Below, piece by piece: positions 16,277 to 24,968 of a stretch of 64,000 nucleotides of DNA (positions are counted from its first letter, which is position 1; each line of letters starts with the position of its first letter). The notes below the pieces were generated by a model, which made no database searches, was not told the DNA's origin, and saw only the letters and a list, made by a program, of their open reading frames with translations. A program made the translations under genes and the position numbers. Source of the stretch: Nocardioides ungokensis. Lineage in GTDB: Bacteria; Actinomycetota; Actinomycetes; Propionibacteriales; Nocardioidaceae. The stretch lies in assembly GCF_013466985.1 (NCBI RefSeq), contig NZ_CP059164.1:4560783-4624782 (forward strand). Reading direction: 5' to 3'.

Positions 16277-17419
16277 TCAGACCAAGGCATACGGCGGCTC
16301 CGACGACCGCCCCTGGAATGCCAGGATCGCGGGGTTGACCACGCGGCCGTCACGGATCTCGATGGCCCGGCTCAGCGTCTCGTCGGCGTCCCAGGCGGTG
16401 GCGCCTTCGAGCACCGGCCGGAGGAACGGAATCAGCGCGTTGCTGTTCTCCCACGTGGCCGAGCGCCACAGGTACGAGGGGCTGTGGTCGACCGCGTAGT
16501 ACAGGACCTTTCCGCCCACCATGAAGGCCGGCTCGTCGAACGTCGTCGGGCGAGCCCAGCTGAATCCCATGCCCAGGTCGCATGACACGTCGACGATGAC
16601 ACTGCCAGGGCGGAAAGCGGCCAGGTCGGCCGTCTTGAGATACACGAGCGGCTTGGCGGGGTCCTGCAGCGTGCAGTTGACGACGATGTCGCTCTCGGCC
16701 AGGAAGGCCGCCAGGGGCTCGCGACCTTTCTCCGTGATCACGTGGCTCAGGTGCTCGCCGTCCGGCTGTTGATCGAACTGCCGGATGACCACCGAGTGGA
16801 TCGGCGAGCCGACTGCGGCCACGGCGCGGTTGGTCAACACCACGACCTGGTGCACGCCATGCGCGTTGAGCGCAGTCACGGCACCGCGTGCCGTCGCGCC
16901 GAACCCGATCACCACCGCGCTCAGGGGCCGGCCGTAGTCACCGGTCAGGCCGGCCAGCTGGAGCCCGTGGAGAACCGAGCAGTAGCCCGCGAGCTCGTTG
17001 TTCTTGTGGAACACGTGCAAGCCGACCCCGCCGTCGCGGGTCCAGTGGTTCATCGCCTCGAAAGCGATCAGGGTCAGCCGTCGGTCGATGGCGATCTGGG
17101 TGAGCTCCCGGTCCTGGACGCAGTGCGGCCAGCCCCACAGCACCTGCCCAGGCCCCAGGGCGGCGACATCCGCGTGTTGCGGCTTCGGGAGCAGCACGAC
17201 CTCGGATCCCGCCAAGATCTCCTCGCGCGACGCGAATCCGGCGATGTGATCGCGGAGGGCTTCGTCGGCGATCCCGAACCGTGCGCCGTACCCGTGCTCG
17301 AGCGTGATCCGAGCCCGCAGGTCGGCGTCCAGGAGGTGAAGGTGCTCGGGGTGCAGCGGCAGCCGGTGCTCGTTCTCCTTCGCGGACGACCCGATCACGC
17401 CGAGTCCCAGGAGTGTCAC
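16277..17419 (-). CDS. N5-(carboxyethyl)ornithine synthase / alanine-dehydrogenase-like enzyme
   Basis: A 380-residue enzyme of the alanine dehydrogenase/PNT superfamily, most like N5-(L-1-carboxyethyl)-L-ornithine synthase, which reductively joins pyruvate to the ornithine side chain with NADPH. N-terminal substrate domain: IGSSAKENEHRLPLHP, LEHGYGARFGI and EVVLLPKPQ. Rossmann domain: SAVVIGFGATARGAVTAL (about residues 165-182). The segment FMVGGKVLYYAVDHSPSYLWR is conserved in the family. The short upstream gene overlaps its start by GTGA, so translation is coupled. The frame after its TGA stays open for 52 codons; I treat this as chance. Confidence 0.82.
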   Translation of the reverse strand: MTLLGLGVIGSSAKENEHRLPLHPEHLHLLDADLRARITLEHGYGARFGIADEALRDHIAGFASREEILAGSEVVLLPKPQHADVAALGPGQVLWGWPHCVQDRELTQIAIDRRLTLIAFEAMNHWTRDGGVGLHVFHKNNELAGYCSVLHGLQLAGLTGDYGRPLSAVVIGFGATARGAVTALNAHGVHQVVVLTNRAVAAVGSPIHSVVIRQFDQQPDGEHLSHVITEKGREPLAAFLAESDIVVNCTLQDPAKPLVYLKTADLAAFRPGSVIVDVSCDLGMGFSWARPTTFDEPAFMVGGKVLYYAVDHSPSYLWRSATWENSNALIPFLRPVLEGATAWDADETLSRAIEIRDGRVVNPAILAFQGRSSEPPYALV

Positions 17420-17550
17420 CGCTTGCTCGTCGGGTGGATCTTGTCGGAGAGGGATCCCTCGGTCTCAAGGCTGCGCTTCGCTGCGCGGCTCTCCGTGATG
17501 GACGTCCCGGACTTCCTGGACATGACCTTGCGCGGCGACTTGTCGCTCAT
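17416..17550 (-). CDS. 44-residue basic protein coupled to the carboxyethylornithine synthase gene
   Basis: A very small Lys/Arg/Ser-rich protein starting MSDKSPRKVMSRKSGTSI and ending DKIHPTSKR, with ESRAAKRSLE in the middle. It has no hydrophobic segment, so it is probably soluble, and its highly basic composition suggests nucleic-acid or acidic-partner binding. Similar short basic proteins are seen scattered in actinobacteria, without known function. The TGA overlaps the downstream GTG (GTGA), the main argument that it is translated. Sequence before ATG 17550 has only a weak purine stretch. Confidence 0.6.
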   Translation of the reverse strand: MSDKSPRKVMSRKSGTSITESRAAKRSLETEGSLSDKIHPTSKR

Positions 17551-17972
17551 GGGGGGAACTCTCTGAGGGAAAGCCTGAATGGCTCCGTGCCCTGACAGTA
17601 CGCCTGTCCGGGGGACCACCCGTTGTGCGGGCAGCCGCGCTCTCGACGAAGCCGCGAACGCCGCGCGCAGCCGACCGGCGGCGGAAAGACACATCCCGTG
17701 CACGGAGGATCGCGGGCCGGCGTTGAGGTTCGGCTTGTCCGACCGGACAAGCGGAATGGGGGAAAAACGCTCGCAACGTCAGAGCTACTGCTTCCTGCGC
17801 GCGGGCACCGCACCCGAGCCGCTTGCGGGAGCGGCAGCGGAATCTCGCATTCGACGCGCTCTTGGCTTGGTTCGGAGTATCTCGTGCCGATGGAGGCACG
17901 ATCGCTCCCGTTGCTAGGCTGCCCGACCTAGGGCGGCGCTGCGCAGACCCGTGGTGTCCACGGAGGTTTCCT
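17551..17972. promoter_or_regulatory. 420-bp divergent promoter region with an 8-bp inverted repeat
   Basis: No gene is seen. It separates the divergent 44-residue protein/carboxyethylornithine synthase unit and the LLM oxidoreductase. Positions 17733-17752 form GCTTGTCC-GACC-GGACAAGC, a perfect 8-bp inverted repeat suited to a dimeric repressor; no regulator is encoded next to it. ACGGAGG at 17960-17966 is the ribosome-binding site of the LLM gene. Confidence 0.45.
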
Positions 17973-18845
17973 GTGAAGTTGGGGCTGCACTACTGGAACT
18001 ACTCGACGCCCGCCGATCCGGCGCGGATCGCACCGACGCTGGCCGGGGCGGCGCGCATCGCGGAGCAGGCGGGCTTCGCCTCGTTCACCGCCATGGACCA
18101 CTACTTCCAGATGGAGACCCCGAGCACCGCGGCCGACGAGCCGATGCTCGAGGGCTACACGGCCCTCGGCTATGTGGCGGCGCTGACCGAGCGCATGACG
18201 CTCGGGCTGCTCGTCACGGGCGTGATGTATCGGCATCCCGGTCTGCTGGCGAAGATCGTCACCACCCTCGACGTGCTCTCGGGCGGCCGCGCCCGTCTCG
18301 GCATCGGCGCGTCGTGGTACGAGCGGGAGCAGCGGGGGCTAGGCGTGCCCGTGGTGCCGGTGGCCGAGCGCTTCGAGCGGCTCGAGGAGACGCTGCAGAT
18401 CTGCAAGCAGATGTGGAGCGAGGACAACGGGCCGTACGAAGGCAGGCACTATCAGCTCGCGGAGACCGTATGCGTGCCGGCGCCGCTGACCCGGCCGCAT
18501 CCGCCCGTCATGATCGGCGGAGGTGGTGAGAAGAAGACGCTGCTGTTCGTGGCGCGTTATGCGGACGCGTGCAATCTCTTCGGCTCCAGCCCAGAGGACA
18601 TGGCACACAAGCTCGACGTCCTTCGTGCGCACTGCACCGACGTGGGCCGCGACTACGACACGATCACGAAGACGGTGCTGGCGCTGCTGCCGCCACTGGA
18701 GGACCCGAAGGCGTTCCTGGTTCAGGCCGAACAGTATGCGCGCCTCGGTGTCACAGAGTTGCAGGTGATGCCGGACCGCGACCCGGTCGAGTTCGCGCAG
18801 CGGGTGGGGCAGGACGTCGTACCGCAGCTCACGTCGATCGGCTGA
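17973..18845 (+). CDS. LLM-class F420-dependent oxidoreductase
   Basis: A 290-residue TIM-barrel flavin/F420 enzyme of the luciferase-like monooxygenase class, closest in style to the F420-dependent subfamily: VKLGLHYWNYSTPADPARIAPTL at the start, ARIAEQAGFASFTAMDHYFQ, the GVMYRHPGLLAKIVTTLDVLSGGRARLGIGASWYE block (about residues 75-110), and HPPVMIGGGGEKKTLLFVARYADACN. Start GTG 17973 has ACGGAGG six bases upstream. F420-binding residues cannot be proven by eye. It stands alone, divergent from the carboxyethylornithine synthase unit. Confidence 0.88.
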   Translation: MKLGLHYWNYSTPADPARIAPTLAGAARIAEQAGFASFTAMDHYFQMETPSTAADEPMLEGYTALGYVAALTERMTLGLLVTGVMYRHPGLLAKIVTTLDVLSGGRARLGIGASWYEREQRGLGVPVVPVAERFERLEETLQICKQMWSEDNGPYEGRHYQLAETVCVPAPLTRPHPPVMIGGGGEKKTLLFVARYADACNLFGSSPEDMAHKLDVLRAHCTDVGRDYDTITKTVLALLPPLEDPKAFLVQAEQYARLGVTELQVMPDRDPVEFAQRVGQDVVPQLTSIG

Positions 18846-19016
18846 CGCGCACAGGCGTCGTCCGGTGGATCAACGGTCTTGGGGGCAATGACGGAGGGAG
18901 GCCGTTTCAGTCGCCGAGCACGGAGCGCTCGACAGCCGGCGGTCCCTCCCTGTGTGAGCTGACGAACCTCCGTGTCGATCAGGCCACAACGGGTACGCAC
19001 CCCAGGGAGGCAACGC

Positions 19017-19507
19017 ATGAGGACAACTGAGGTACCGAGGGACCAGAGCGCCCAGAGCAGTCCCAGCCCGGCCCAAGCCTTCGGCATGGTCCTCGACGCC
19101 GCCGTGGGGACCGTTGCAGCGAAGCTGGAACGCAAGACAGCCGGCTGGATCGACAAGCTCAGCGCCGTTGCAGGCGAGAACCACTCCACCGACGCCATCG
19201 ATGAACTGACCGACGCCGGCTGGACGCCGTGGCCGAATCCGGAGGCCTGGCGCAGCGAGCCGGTGCCGAGGGCGTCAAGGCCCGCGTGCACGGCAAGAGT
19301 CCGGCGTGGGCGGCGATCCGCGCCGTATGGCGGGCGGGGACGCCTGCGGTGAGAGCGGCGATCGTCACCTCGGCGGCAGCTGCCGTCGTGCTCCTGCTGG
19401 TGTCCCCCGCGCTCCTGGTCGTCTACCTCCTGAGCTGGCTCGTGATCGCGGCTGTGTGCCGTTCCCGTGCAACCCGCCGGCGCCACCCTGCGGCGGTCAG
19501 CATCTGA
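19017..19507 (+). pseudogene. Conserved actinobacterial protein with C-terminal membrane segment, frame broken
   Basis: Two overlapping frames make one protein. From ATG 19017 (AGGGAGG six bases upstream) the first ~68 residues read AFGMVLDAAVGTVAAKLERKTAGWIDKL through IDELTDAG. At ~19222 the reading must move by one base (GGCTGG where GGCCTGG is expected), giving LDAVAESGGLAQRAGAEGVKARVHGKSPAWAAIR, a ~25-residue membrane span (AAIVTSAAAAVVLLLVSPALLVVYLL) and a basic tail to 19507. The repaired length is ~163 residues. No function is known. Loss of one C in a CC run is the likely cause. Confidence 0.65.
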
Positions 19508-19590
19508 CCCGACCGTCTCGAGGAGCAATCTTCAGCTCCTGCAGACTGAATCGTGCAACGCGCCTTCCTCGATCTCGGCAGCGGCGGGAG

Positions 19591-21024
19591 TCAGTGCGCC
19601 ATGTCGACGAAGCGCGAGTAGTGGCCCTGGAAGGCGACGGTGATGTCGCGGGTGGGGCCGTTGCGGTGCTTGGCGACGATCAGGTCGGCCTCGCCGGGGC
19701 GGGTCGACTCCTTCTCGTAGACGTCGTCGCGGTGCAGCAGGATCACCATGTCGGCGTCCTGCTCCAGCGAGCCGGACTCACGCAGGTCGCTCATCATCGG
19801 GCGCTTGTCGCCGCGCTGCTCGGGACCACGGTTGAGCTGGGAGAGCGCGATGATCGGGAGCTCGAGCTCCTTGGCGAGCAGCTTGATCTGGCGGGAGAAC
19901 TCCGAGACCTCGAGCTGGCGGGACTCGACCTTCTTGCCCGAGCTCATCAGCTGCATGTAGTCGATGACGATCAGCTTCAGGTCGTGGCGCTGCTTGAGCC
20001 GGCGCGCCTTGGCCCGGATCTCCATCATGGTCATGTTCGGGGAGTCGTCGATGAACATCGGCGCCGAGGAGACCTCGCCCATCTTGCGGGCGAGCTTGGC
20101 CCAGTCGTCGTCGTTCATGTTGCCGTTGCGGATGTGGTTGAGCGGCACCTTCGCCTCCGCCGACAGCAGGCGCATCGTGATCTCCGAGCGCGTCATCTCC
20201 AGGCTGAAGAAGACGCTGCTCAGGTTGTTGTGGATCGACGCGGCGCGGCAGAAGTCGAGGGCAAGGGTCGACTTACCCATGGCGGGACGAGCCGCCACGA
20301 TGATCATCTGGCCGGAGTGCAGACCGTTGGTGAGGTCGTCGAGGTCGGCGAAGCCGGTCGGTACGCCGTAGAGCCCGGCCTCGCGGTTGCTGATCGCCTC
20401 GATCTCGTCGAGGACGCCGTCCATGATGTCGCTCAGCGGGACGTAGTCCTCGCCCGAGCGCTTGTCGGCGATCTTGTAGACCTCGGCCTGGGCCTGGTCC
20501 ACCACGTCGTCGATCTGGCCCTCGCCGGCGTAGCCGATCTGCACGATCTTGGTGCCGGCGTCGACGAGGCGACGCAGGATCGCCTTCTCCCGGACGATCT
20601 CGGCGTAGTAGCCGGCGTTGGCCGCGATCGGCACGTTGGCCGACAGCGTGTGGAGGTAGGGCGCGCCCCCGATCCGCTGCAGCTCGCCGCGGCGCTGGAG
20701 CGCGGCTGCGACGGTGACCATGTCGACCGGCTCGCTGCGGCCGTAGAGGTCGATGATGACCTCGTGGATCGTCTCGTGCGCGGGCCGGTAGAAGTCGGTG
20801 CCCCGCAGCACCTCGGCGACGTCGGCGATGGCGTCCTTGGACAGCAGCATCGACCCGAGCACGGACTGCTCGGCCGCCATGTCCTGCGGCGGGGTCCGAT
20901 CCCCCGGCCTCGTCGGCCGCTCGCCCGGTGCGTACGGCGCGGGCCCGTCGCCCCAGTCCTCGAGGGGCGGCTCCACCCACTCCTGCGAGTCCTGCCCCCG
21001 ACCGTCGTGCTCCGCGATGCTCAC
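19591..21024 (-). CDS. dnaB: Replicative DNA helicase DnaB
   Basis: A 477-residue hexameric 5'-3' helicase for the replication fork. N-terminal domain: PPQDMAAEQSVLGSMLLSKDAI and MVTVAAALQRRGEL. RecA-like ATPase: TGFADLDDLTNGLHSGQMIIVAARPAMGKSTLAL (Walker A PAMGKST), LKLIVIDYMQLM (Walker B), and SQLNRGPEQRGDKRPMMSDLRESGSLEQDADMVILLHRD. No intein is present, unlike several mycobacterial DnaBs. GTG 21024 is preceded by AGGAGG with eight bases spacing. The upstream gap holds several DnaA boxes, suggesting DnaA-dependent control. Confidence 0.97.
   Translation of the reverse strand: MSIAEHDGRGQDSQEWVEPPLEDWGDGPAPYAPGERPTRPGDRTPPQDMAAEQSVLGSMLLSKDAIADVAEVLRGTDFYRPAHETIHEVIIDLYGRSEPVDMVTVAAALQRRGELQRIGGAPYLHTLSANVPIAANAGYYAEIVREKAILRRLVDAGTKIVQIGYAGEGQIDDVVDQAQAEVYKIADKRSGEDYVPLSDIMDGVLDEIEAISNREAGLYGVPTGFADLDDLTNGLHSGQMIIVAARPAMGKSTLALDFCRAASIHNNLSSVFFSLEMTRSEITMRLLSAEAKVPLNHIRNGNMNDDDWAKLARKMGEVSSAPMFIDDSPNMTMMEIRAKARRLKQRHDLKLIVIDYMQLMSSGKKVESRQLEVSEFSRQIKLLAKELELPIIALSQLNRGPEQRGDKRPMMSDLRESGSLEQDADMVILLHRDDVYEKESTRPGEADLIVAKHRNGPTRDITVAFQGHYSRFVDMAH
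20062..20092 (+). repeat. 31-bp direct repeat inside dnaB (copy 2)
   Basis: Partner of 16193-16223 (30/31 identity, same orientation). On the dnaB coding strand it encodes ARKMGEVSSA in the ATPase domain, so this is the ancestral copy. Confidence 0.6.
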
Positions 21025-21534
21025 CCTGGGCCTCCTGAACTCATCTGCGATCCGACCCCACTCGAGCGTGACCGAGGGTAGAGAAGGCCGTCGACATCCA
21101 CCCGCGGACGCACCCTCGGCACGTCCCCGGACCCCGTCGGTTGACCATCGGCAACCCCCGGACCGTACGTCGCGGGTGGGCCCTGGTGAAAGCCCGTCGT
21201 CCACAGGTCCTGTGGATAACGTGCCGAACGTCGTGGACGACACGCAGAGAGTTGTGCACCCGTTGGGGACAGGCCTGTGGACAAGTTCGTCCATCTCTCG
21301 CCGAATGCCGCTCTGACCTGCGAGAACGTGTGTGCACAGGTGTGGAGCGAAAATTGTCGGAGATCAGTTTCCGGCCACCTCACGGTCACCTCCCGGACGC
21401 CATGCCCCAGGTCGGCACCGGTGCGCAACCCCGGGATTCCCACAGACTGGGGATGGTTACCCACAGGGGCCCGGGACTAGTTCGCGTTGGGAGCAATGTC
21501 GAGTAATGGTCATTACCGTGACTAGTATGGGCCA
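21025..21534. promoter_or_regulatory. dnaB upstream region with a cluster of DnaA boxes
   Basis: A 510-bp gene-free gap. TGTGGATAA at 21212-21220 is an exact reverse-complement DnaA box (TTATCCACA) and TGTGGACAA at 21276-21284 is the preferred high-GC variant TTGTCCACA. Additional near matches are TCGTCCACAGG (about 21197-21207), GTGCACAGGTGTGGAG (about 21333-21348) and ACCCACAGGG near 21459-21468. The right end carries a -10-like TAGTAT at 21523-21528, seven bases before the MATE gene GTG. Confidence 0.55.
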
Positions 21535-22894
21535 GTGCCCGCCTCCCCCGACCGCGAGATCTGGCGCCTCGCCGTCCCGGCCTTCCTGGCCCTGGTCGCG
21601 GAGCCGCTGTTCCTGCTCGCCGACGCCGCCATCGTGGGCCACCTCGGCACGGCAGCCCTCGCCGGGCTGGGCCTCGCCGGCGCGGTCCTGCAGACCGTGG
21701 TCGGGCTGTGCGTGTTCCTGGCCTACGGCACCACCGCCGGGGTCGCCCGGCGGCTCGGGGCCGGCGACCTGCGCGGCGCCCTCGCCCAGGGCATCGACGG
21801 GCTCTGGCTCGCGGTCGGCATCGGCGCGGTCACGACCGTCGCCGGCATCCTGCTCACGGAGGCGCTCGTGCACGCCTTCGGCGCCGCCGACAGCGTGACC
21901 GGCCCGGCCGCGACGTACCTGCGGATCGCCTTCCTCGGCACCACCCCGCTGCTGGTGATGCTCGCCGCCACCGGCGTGCTCCGCGGCCTGCAGGACACCC
22001 GCACGCCCCTCGCGGTGGCCGTGGGCGGCAACGCCCTCAACGTGGCCCTGAACCTGCTCCTGGTCTTCGGCGCCGGGTCCGTGCCCGGCCTCGGGATCGC
22101 CGGCTCGGCCCTCGGCTCGGTCCTCGCCCAGGCGGCGAGCGCCGTCGCCCTGGTGGTGGTCGTGGTCCGGGCCGCGCGCCGCGAGGGCGCACCCGCTGCG
22201 CCCCGATCTTCCGGGCATCCGGGCCGCGGCCCACGCTGCCGCGGCGCTGGTCGTCCGCACCATCACCCTCCGCGCGGCCCTGCTGGTCACGACGTACGCC
22301 GTGACCCTGGGCGCGACCGGAGCCCGCGACCAGCAGGTCCAGCTCGCCACCCACCAGCTGGCCCTGACGATCTGGACCTTCCTGGCCTTCAGCCTCGACG
22401 CCATCGCCATCGCCGCCCAGGCGATCACCGGCCGAGCCCTGGGAGCCGGTGACGTCGACGGGACCCGGGCCGCGACCCGCCGGATGGTCGTCTGGGGCGT
22501 CCGCTGCGGGGTGGTGACCGGACTGCTGCTGGCCGCGGCCAGCCCGGTCCTCGGCCGGCTCTTCACCGACGACCGTGCGGTGCAGCAGCTGCTGGTCCCG
22601 GTGCTGCTGGTGGCCGCGCTCGGCCAGCCGGTCGCGGGCGTCGTCTTCGTCCTCGACGGCGTCCTGATCGGCGCCGGCGACGGCCCCTACCTCGCCCGCG
22701 GCGGCCTGGTGACCCTGGCCGCCCACGCACCCCTCGTGCTCGTCCTCGGCGCCGCCTCCGCCGGCCTGGTGACGGTCTGGCTCTGCTTCGCGGGGGTGTT
22801 CATGGGGGCCCGGCTGGTCGTCCTGGTCCGGCGTGCCCGGGGCACCGCGTGGCTGGTGACCGGCCCCCGCGCCGGCGTCGCCAGCGCCACGTAG
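21535..22894 (+). pseudogene. MATE-family efflux transporter (DinF-like), frame broken
   Basis: A multidrug/oxidative-stress exporter of the MATE family, ~450 residues and twelve membrane spans after repair. The first part (GTG 21535: LAVPAFLALVAEPLFLLADAAIVGHLG, then GTTPLLVMLAATGVLRGLQDTRTPL) is the N-terminal lobe. Near 22194 the frame must shift by one base in ACCCGCTGCG; the other frame continues LRPDLPGIRAAAHAAAA and then ATHQLALTIWTFLAFSLDAIAIAAQAITGRALGAGDVDG, the matching C-terminal lobe motif. A -10-like TAGTAT seven bases before GTG suggests a leaderless mRNA. It is divergent from dnaB; no functional link. Confidence 0.85.
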
Positions 22895-22903
22895 ATTGGG
22901 GGC

Positions 22904-23455
22904 GTGAAGCCGCTCCAGTCCGTCGCGATGGGACTGGTCATCGTGGTGATGGTCGCCCGCTTCCACGGGTACGACGCGCTCCCGGACCCCCTCGGCTGGG
23001 TCCTGGTGCTGCTCGGGGTGCGCGCCCTGTCGCCGGCCGTCCCGCACCGGTCGTCGCTGCTGGCCCTGGCCTCGCTGGCCGGGGTCGTCTCGGTCGTGCT
23101 GTGGTTCCCCGGGGTCACCGACTCGCTCTACGACACCGACCCGTCCCTGGCCTGGGCCGCCAACCTCCCCCAGCTGCTCTTCGCCGCCCTGCTGTGCCAC
23201 GCGCTGGCGGCCACCGCGGAGGAGGCCGAGGACACGCGGGCGACGCGCTGGCTGCGCCTGACCCGGACCGGGATGCTGGTCGTGGCCGCGCTGCCGATCC
23301 TGGTCTTCGGGGGCGGCGTCGCGTCGTTCTACTCGACGTCGGTGGTCGCGGCCGGGCTGATGGCGGTGCTGCTGATCTGGCTGCTGTTCCGCTACTCGGG
23401 CCGGGCCTGGGCACTGCCCACCCTGGCGCAGCCGGACGCACCCACCACCGCCTGA
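22904..23455 (+). CDS. Integral membrane protein, function unknown
   Basis: A 183-residue protein with five or six hydrophobic segments, beginning VKPLQSVAMGLVIVVMVARFHGYDALPDPLGWVLVLLGVRAL and ending in a short polar tail. The motif DALPDPLGWVLVLLG recurs in an actinobacterial family of uncharacterised membrane proteins. GTG 22904 is preceded by TAGATT at 22892-22897, a -10 placed for a leaderless transcript. It lies nine bases after the MATE gene, so cotranscription is also possible. A strong hairpin terminator follows. Confidence 0.75.
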   Translation: MKPLQSVAMGLVIVVMVARFHGYDALPDPLGWVLVLLGVRALSPAVPHRSSLLALASLAGVVSVVLWFPGVTDSLYDTDPSLAWAANLPQLLFAALLCHALAATAEEAEDTRATRWLRLTRTGMLVVAALPILVFGGGVASFYSTSVVAAGLMAVLLIWLLFRYSGRAWALPTLAQPDAPTTA

Positions 23456-23500
23456 CCGGCCGCGAGGCGCCCGCCGGCCCGGGCAGGCCCGGGGATGCGA

Positions 23501-23536
23501 CAGGGGCCGTCCCTCCCGGAGGAGGAACGGCCCCTG
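23501..23536. terminator. Bidirectional hairpin terminator
   Basis: Ten-base perfect arms CAGGGGCCGT and ACGGCCCCTG enclose a 16-base loop that itself pairs (CCTCC/GGAGG). It sits between the rightward membrane protein gene and the leftward rplI, serving both. Confidence 0.75.
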
Positions 23537-23555
23537 AGGCGTGAGACGCGAGTCG

Positions 23556-24002
23556 TCAGGCGGGGATCACGTTGAGGGACACCGTGGCGGACACCTCGTC
23601 GTGCAGCTTGACGGCGACCTCGTGGGCGCCGAGCGACTTGATCGGGTTGTCCACCACGATCGTGCGCTTGTCGACCTGCTCGCCGGACGTCTCGGCGAGC
23701 GCACCGGCGATCTCGGAGACGGTGACGGCGCCGAAGAGCCGGCCACCCTCACCCGCACGGACCTTGACGCTGACCGGGGCGGCCTCGAGCTTCGCCTTGA
23801 TCTGCGCGGCGTGGTCGTGGTCGCGGACCGCACGCGAGGAGCGGGCGGCCTTGATCGACTCGACGGTCTTCTCCGCGCCGCGGGTCCAGCGGATGCCGAG
23901 ACCACGGGGCACGAGGTAGTTGCGGCCGTAGCCGTCCTTCACCTCGACGACGTCACCGGGGGCACCGAGACCGGTGACCTCCTGGGTCAGGATGAGCTTC
24001 AT
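23556..24002 (-). CDS. rplI: 50S ribosomal protein L9
   Basis: A 148-residue L9. The N-terminal rRNA-binding domain is MKLILTQEVTGLGAPGDVVEVKDGYGRNYLVPRGLG (GDVVEVKDGYGRNYLxPxG is the signature); a long connecting helix and the C-terminal domain (SVKVRAGEGGRLFGAVTVSEIAGAL) follow. Length is normal. Last gene of the rpsF-ssb-rpsR-rplI operon, 14 bases after rpsR, ending at the shared hairpin terminator. Confidence 0.97.
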   Translation of the reverse strand: MKLILTQEVTGLGAPGDVVEVKDGYGRNYLVPRGLGIRWTRGAEKTVESIKAARSSRAVRDHDHAAQIKAKLEAAPVSVKVRAGEGGRLFGAVTVSEIAGALAETSGEQVDKRTIVVDNPIKSLGAHEVAVKLHDEVSATVSLNVIPA

Positions 24003-24016
24003 GTTCCGTGCTCCTC

Positions 24017-24253
24017 TCAGCGACCGGTGGACGTGTAGGGCAGCAGGGCGAGCTCGCGGGCGTTCTTGACGGCGATCGCCACGTCACGCTGGTGCTGGAC
24101 GCAGTTGCCGGTCACCCGACGGGCGCGGATCTTGCCGCGGTCCGAGATGAACTTGCGGAGCAGGGCGGTGTCCTTGTAGTCGACACCGGTCGCCTTCTCC
24201 TTGCAGAACTGGCAAACCTTCTTCTTGGGCTTGCGAATCACTGCCTTGGCCAT
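24017..24253 (-). CDS. rpsR: 30S ribosomal protein S18
   Basis: A 78-residue S18 with the signature DYKDTALLRKFISDRGKIRARRVTGNC. It is the cysteine-containing (zinc-type, C+) form, with VCQFC and a later Cys in VTGNCVQHQ. Actinobacteria often encode a second, cysteine-free copy used under zinc shortage elsewhere; that is not in this window. Third gene of the rpsF operon. Confidence 0.96.
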   Translation of the reverse strand: MAKAVIRKPKKKVCQFCKEKATGVDYKDTALLRKFISDRGKIRARRVTGNCVQHQRDVAIAVKNARELALLPYTSTGR

Positions 24254-24329
24254 TGTGGTGCTTCCTTTCTAGAAGCCCGGCCCAGAGTGGGTACTGCGCC
24301 GGAATGGTTGAGGGATTCGTGTTTGGTTG

Positions 24330-24902
24330 TCAGAACGGAGGCTCGTCCGAGCCCACGCCGGGAGCGCCCCAGGGGTCGTTGCCCGCGGGCTGGCCGCCGC
24401 CGGAGTAGCCGCCGGACTGCTGTCCGCCGGACTGCGGAGCCGGGGTGGCCCACGGGTCGTCGCCGCCGCCGGACTGCTGCGGACGCGACTGCTGACCGCC
24501 CTGGCCGCCGCCGGAGTAGCCGCCCCCGCCACCCGAGCGCGAGGCCCGGGTGACCTTGGCGGTGGCGAAGGCCAGCGCGGGGCCGACCTCGTCGACCTCG
24601 AGCTCCACGACGGTGCGCTTCTCACCCTCGCGGGTCTCGTAGGAGCGCTGCTTCAGGCGACCCTGCACGATCACGCGCATGCCGCGCTGCAGGGACTCGG
24701 CGACGTTCTCCGCGGCCTGCCGCCAGACCGAGCAGGAGAGGAACAGCGCGTCGCCGTCCTTCCACTCGTTGGTCTGCCGGTCGAAGGTGCGCGGCGTCGA
24801 CGCGATCCGGAAGTTGGCCACGGCCGCACCCGAGGGGGTGAATCGCAGCTCCGGGTCGTCGACGAGGTTGCCGACCACCGTGATGACGGTCTCGCCTGCC
24901 AT
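24330..24902 (-). CDS. ssb: Single-stranded DNA-binding protein
   Basis: A 190-residue SSB. OB-fold in residues 1-~108 (MAGETVITVVGNLVDDPELRFTPSGAAVANFRIAS, then LFLSCSVWRQAAENVAESL). A Gly/Gln/Ser-rich flexible linker (GGGGYSGGGQGGQQSRPQQ) leads to the acidic tip DEPPF that docks DNA-repair and replication partners. Located as usual between rpsF and rpsR. Confidence 0.97.
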   Translation of the reverse strand: MAGETVITVVGNLVDDPELRFTPSGAAVANFRIASTPRTFDRQTNEWKDGDALFLSCSVWRQAAENVAESLQRGMRVIVQGRLKQRSYETREGEKRTVVELEVDEVGPALAFATAKVTRASRSGGGGGYSGGGQGGQQSRPQQSGGGDDPWATPAPQSGGQQSGGYSGGGQPAGNDPWGAPGVGSDEPPF

Positions 24903-24968
24903 GGGCTCTCCTAGCTAGTTCTGGTCAAGTCCGCACATCGTTGCCGCTGGCACCGACAGGCGGAAGGG

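Noticed and set aside
18893..18949. Possible terminator after the LLM oxidoreductase
   Set aside because: GGAGGGA and TCCCTCC can pair, but the loop of over 40 bases and short arms make it weak.
19591..21024. Intein in dnaB
   Set aside because: The helicase motifs are continuous and total length is normal, so no intein is present.
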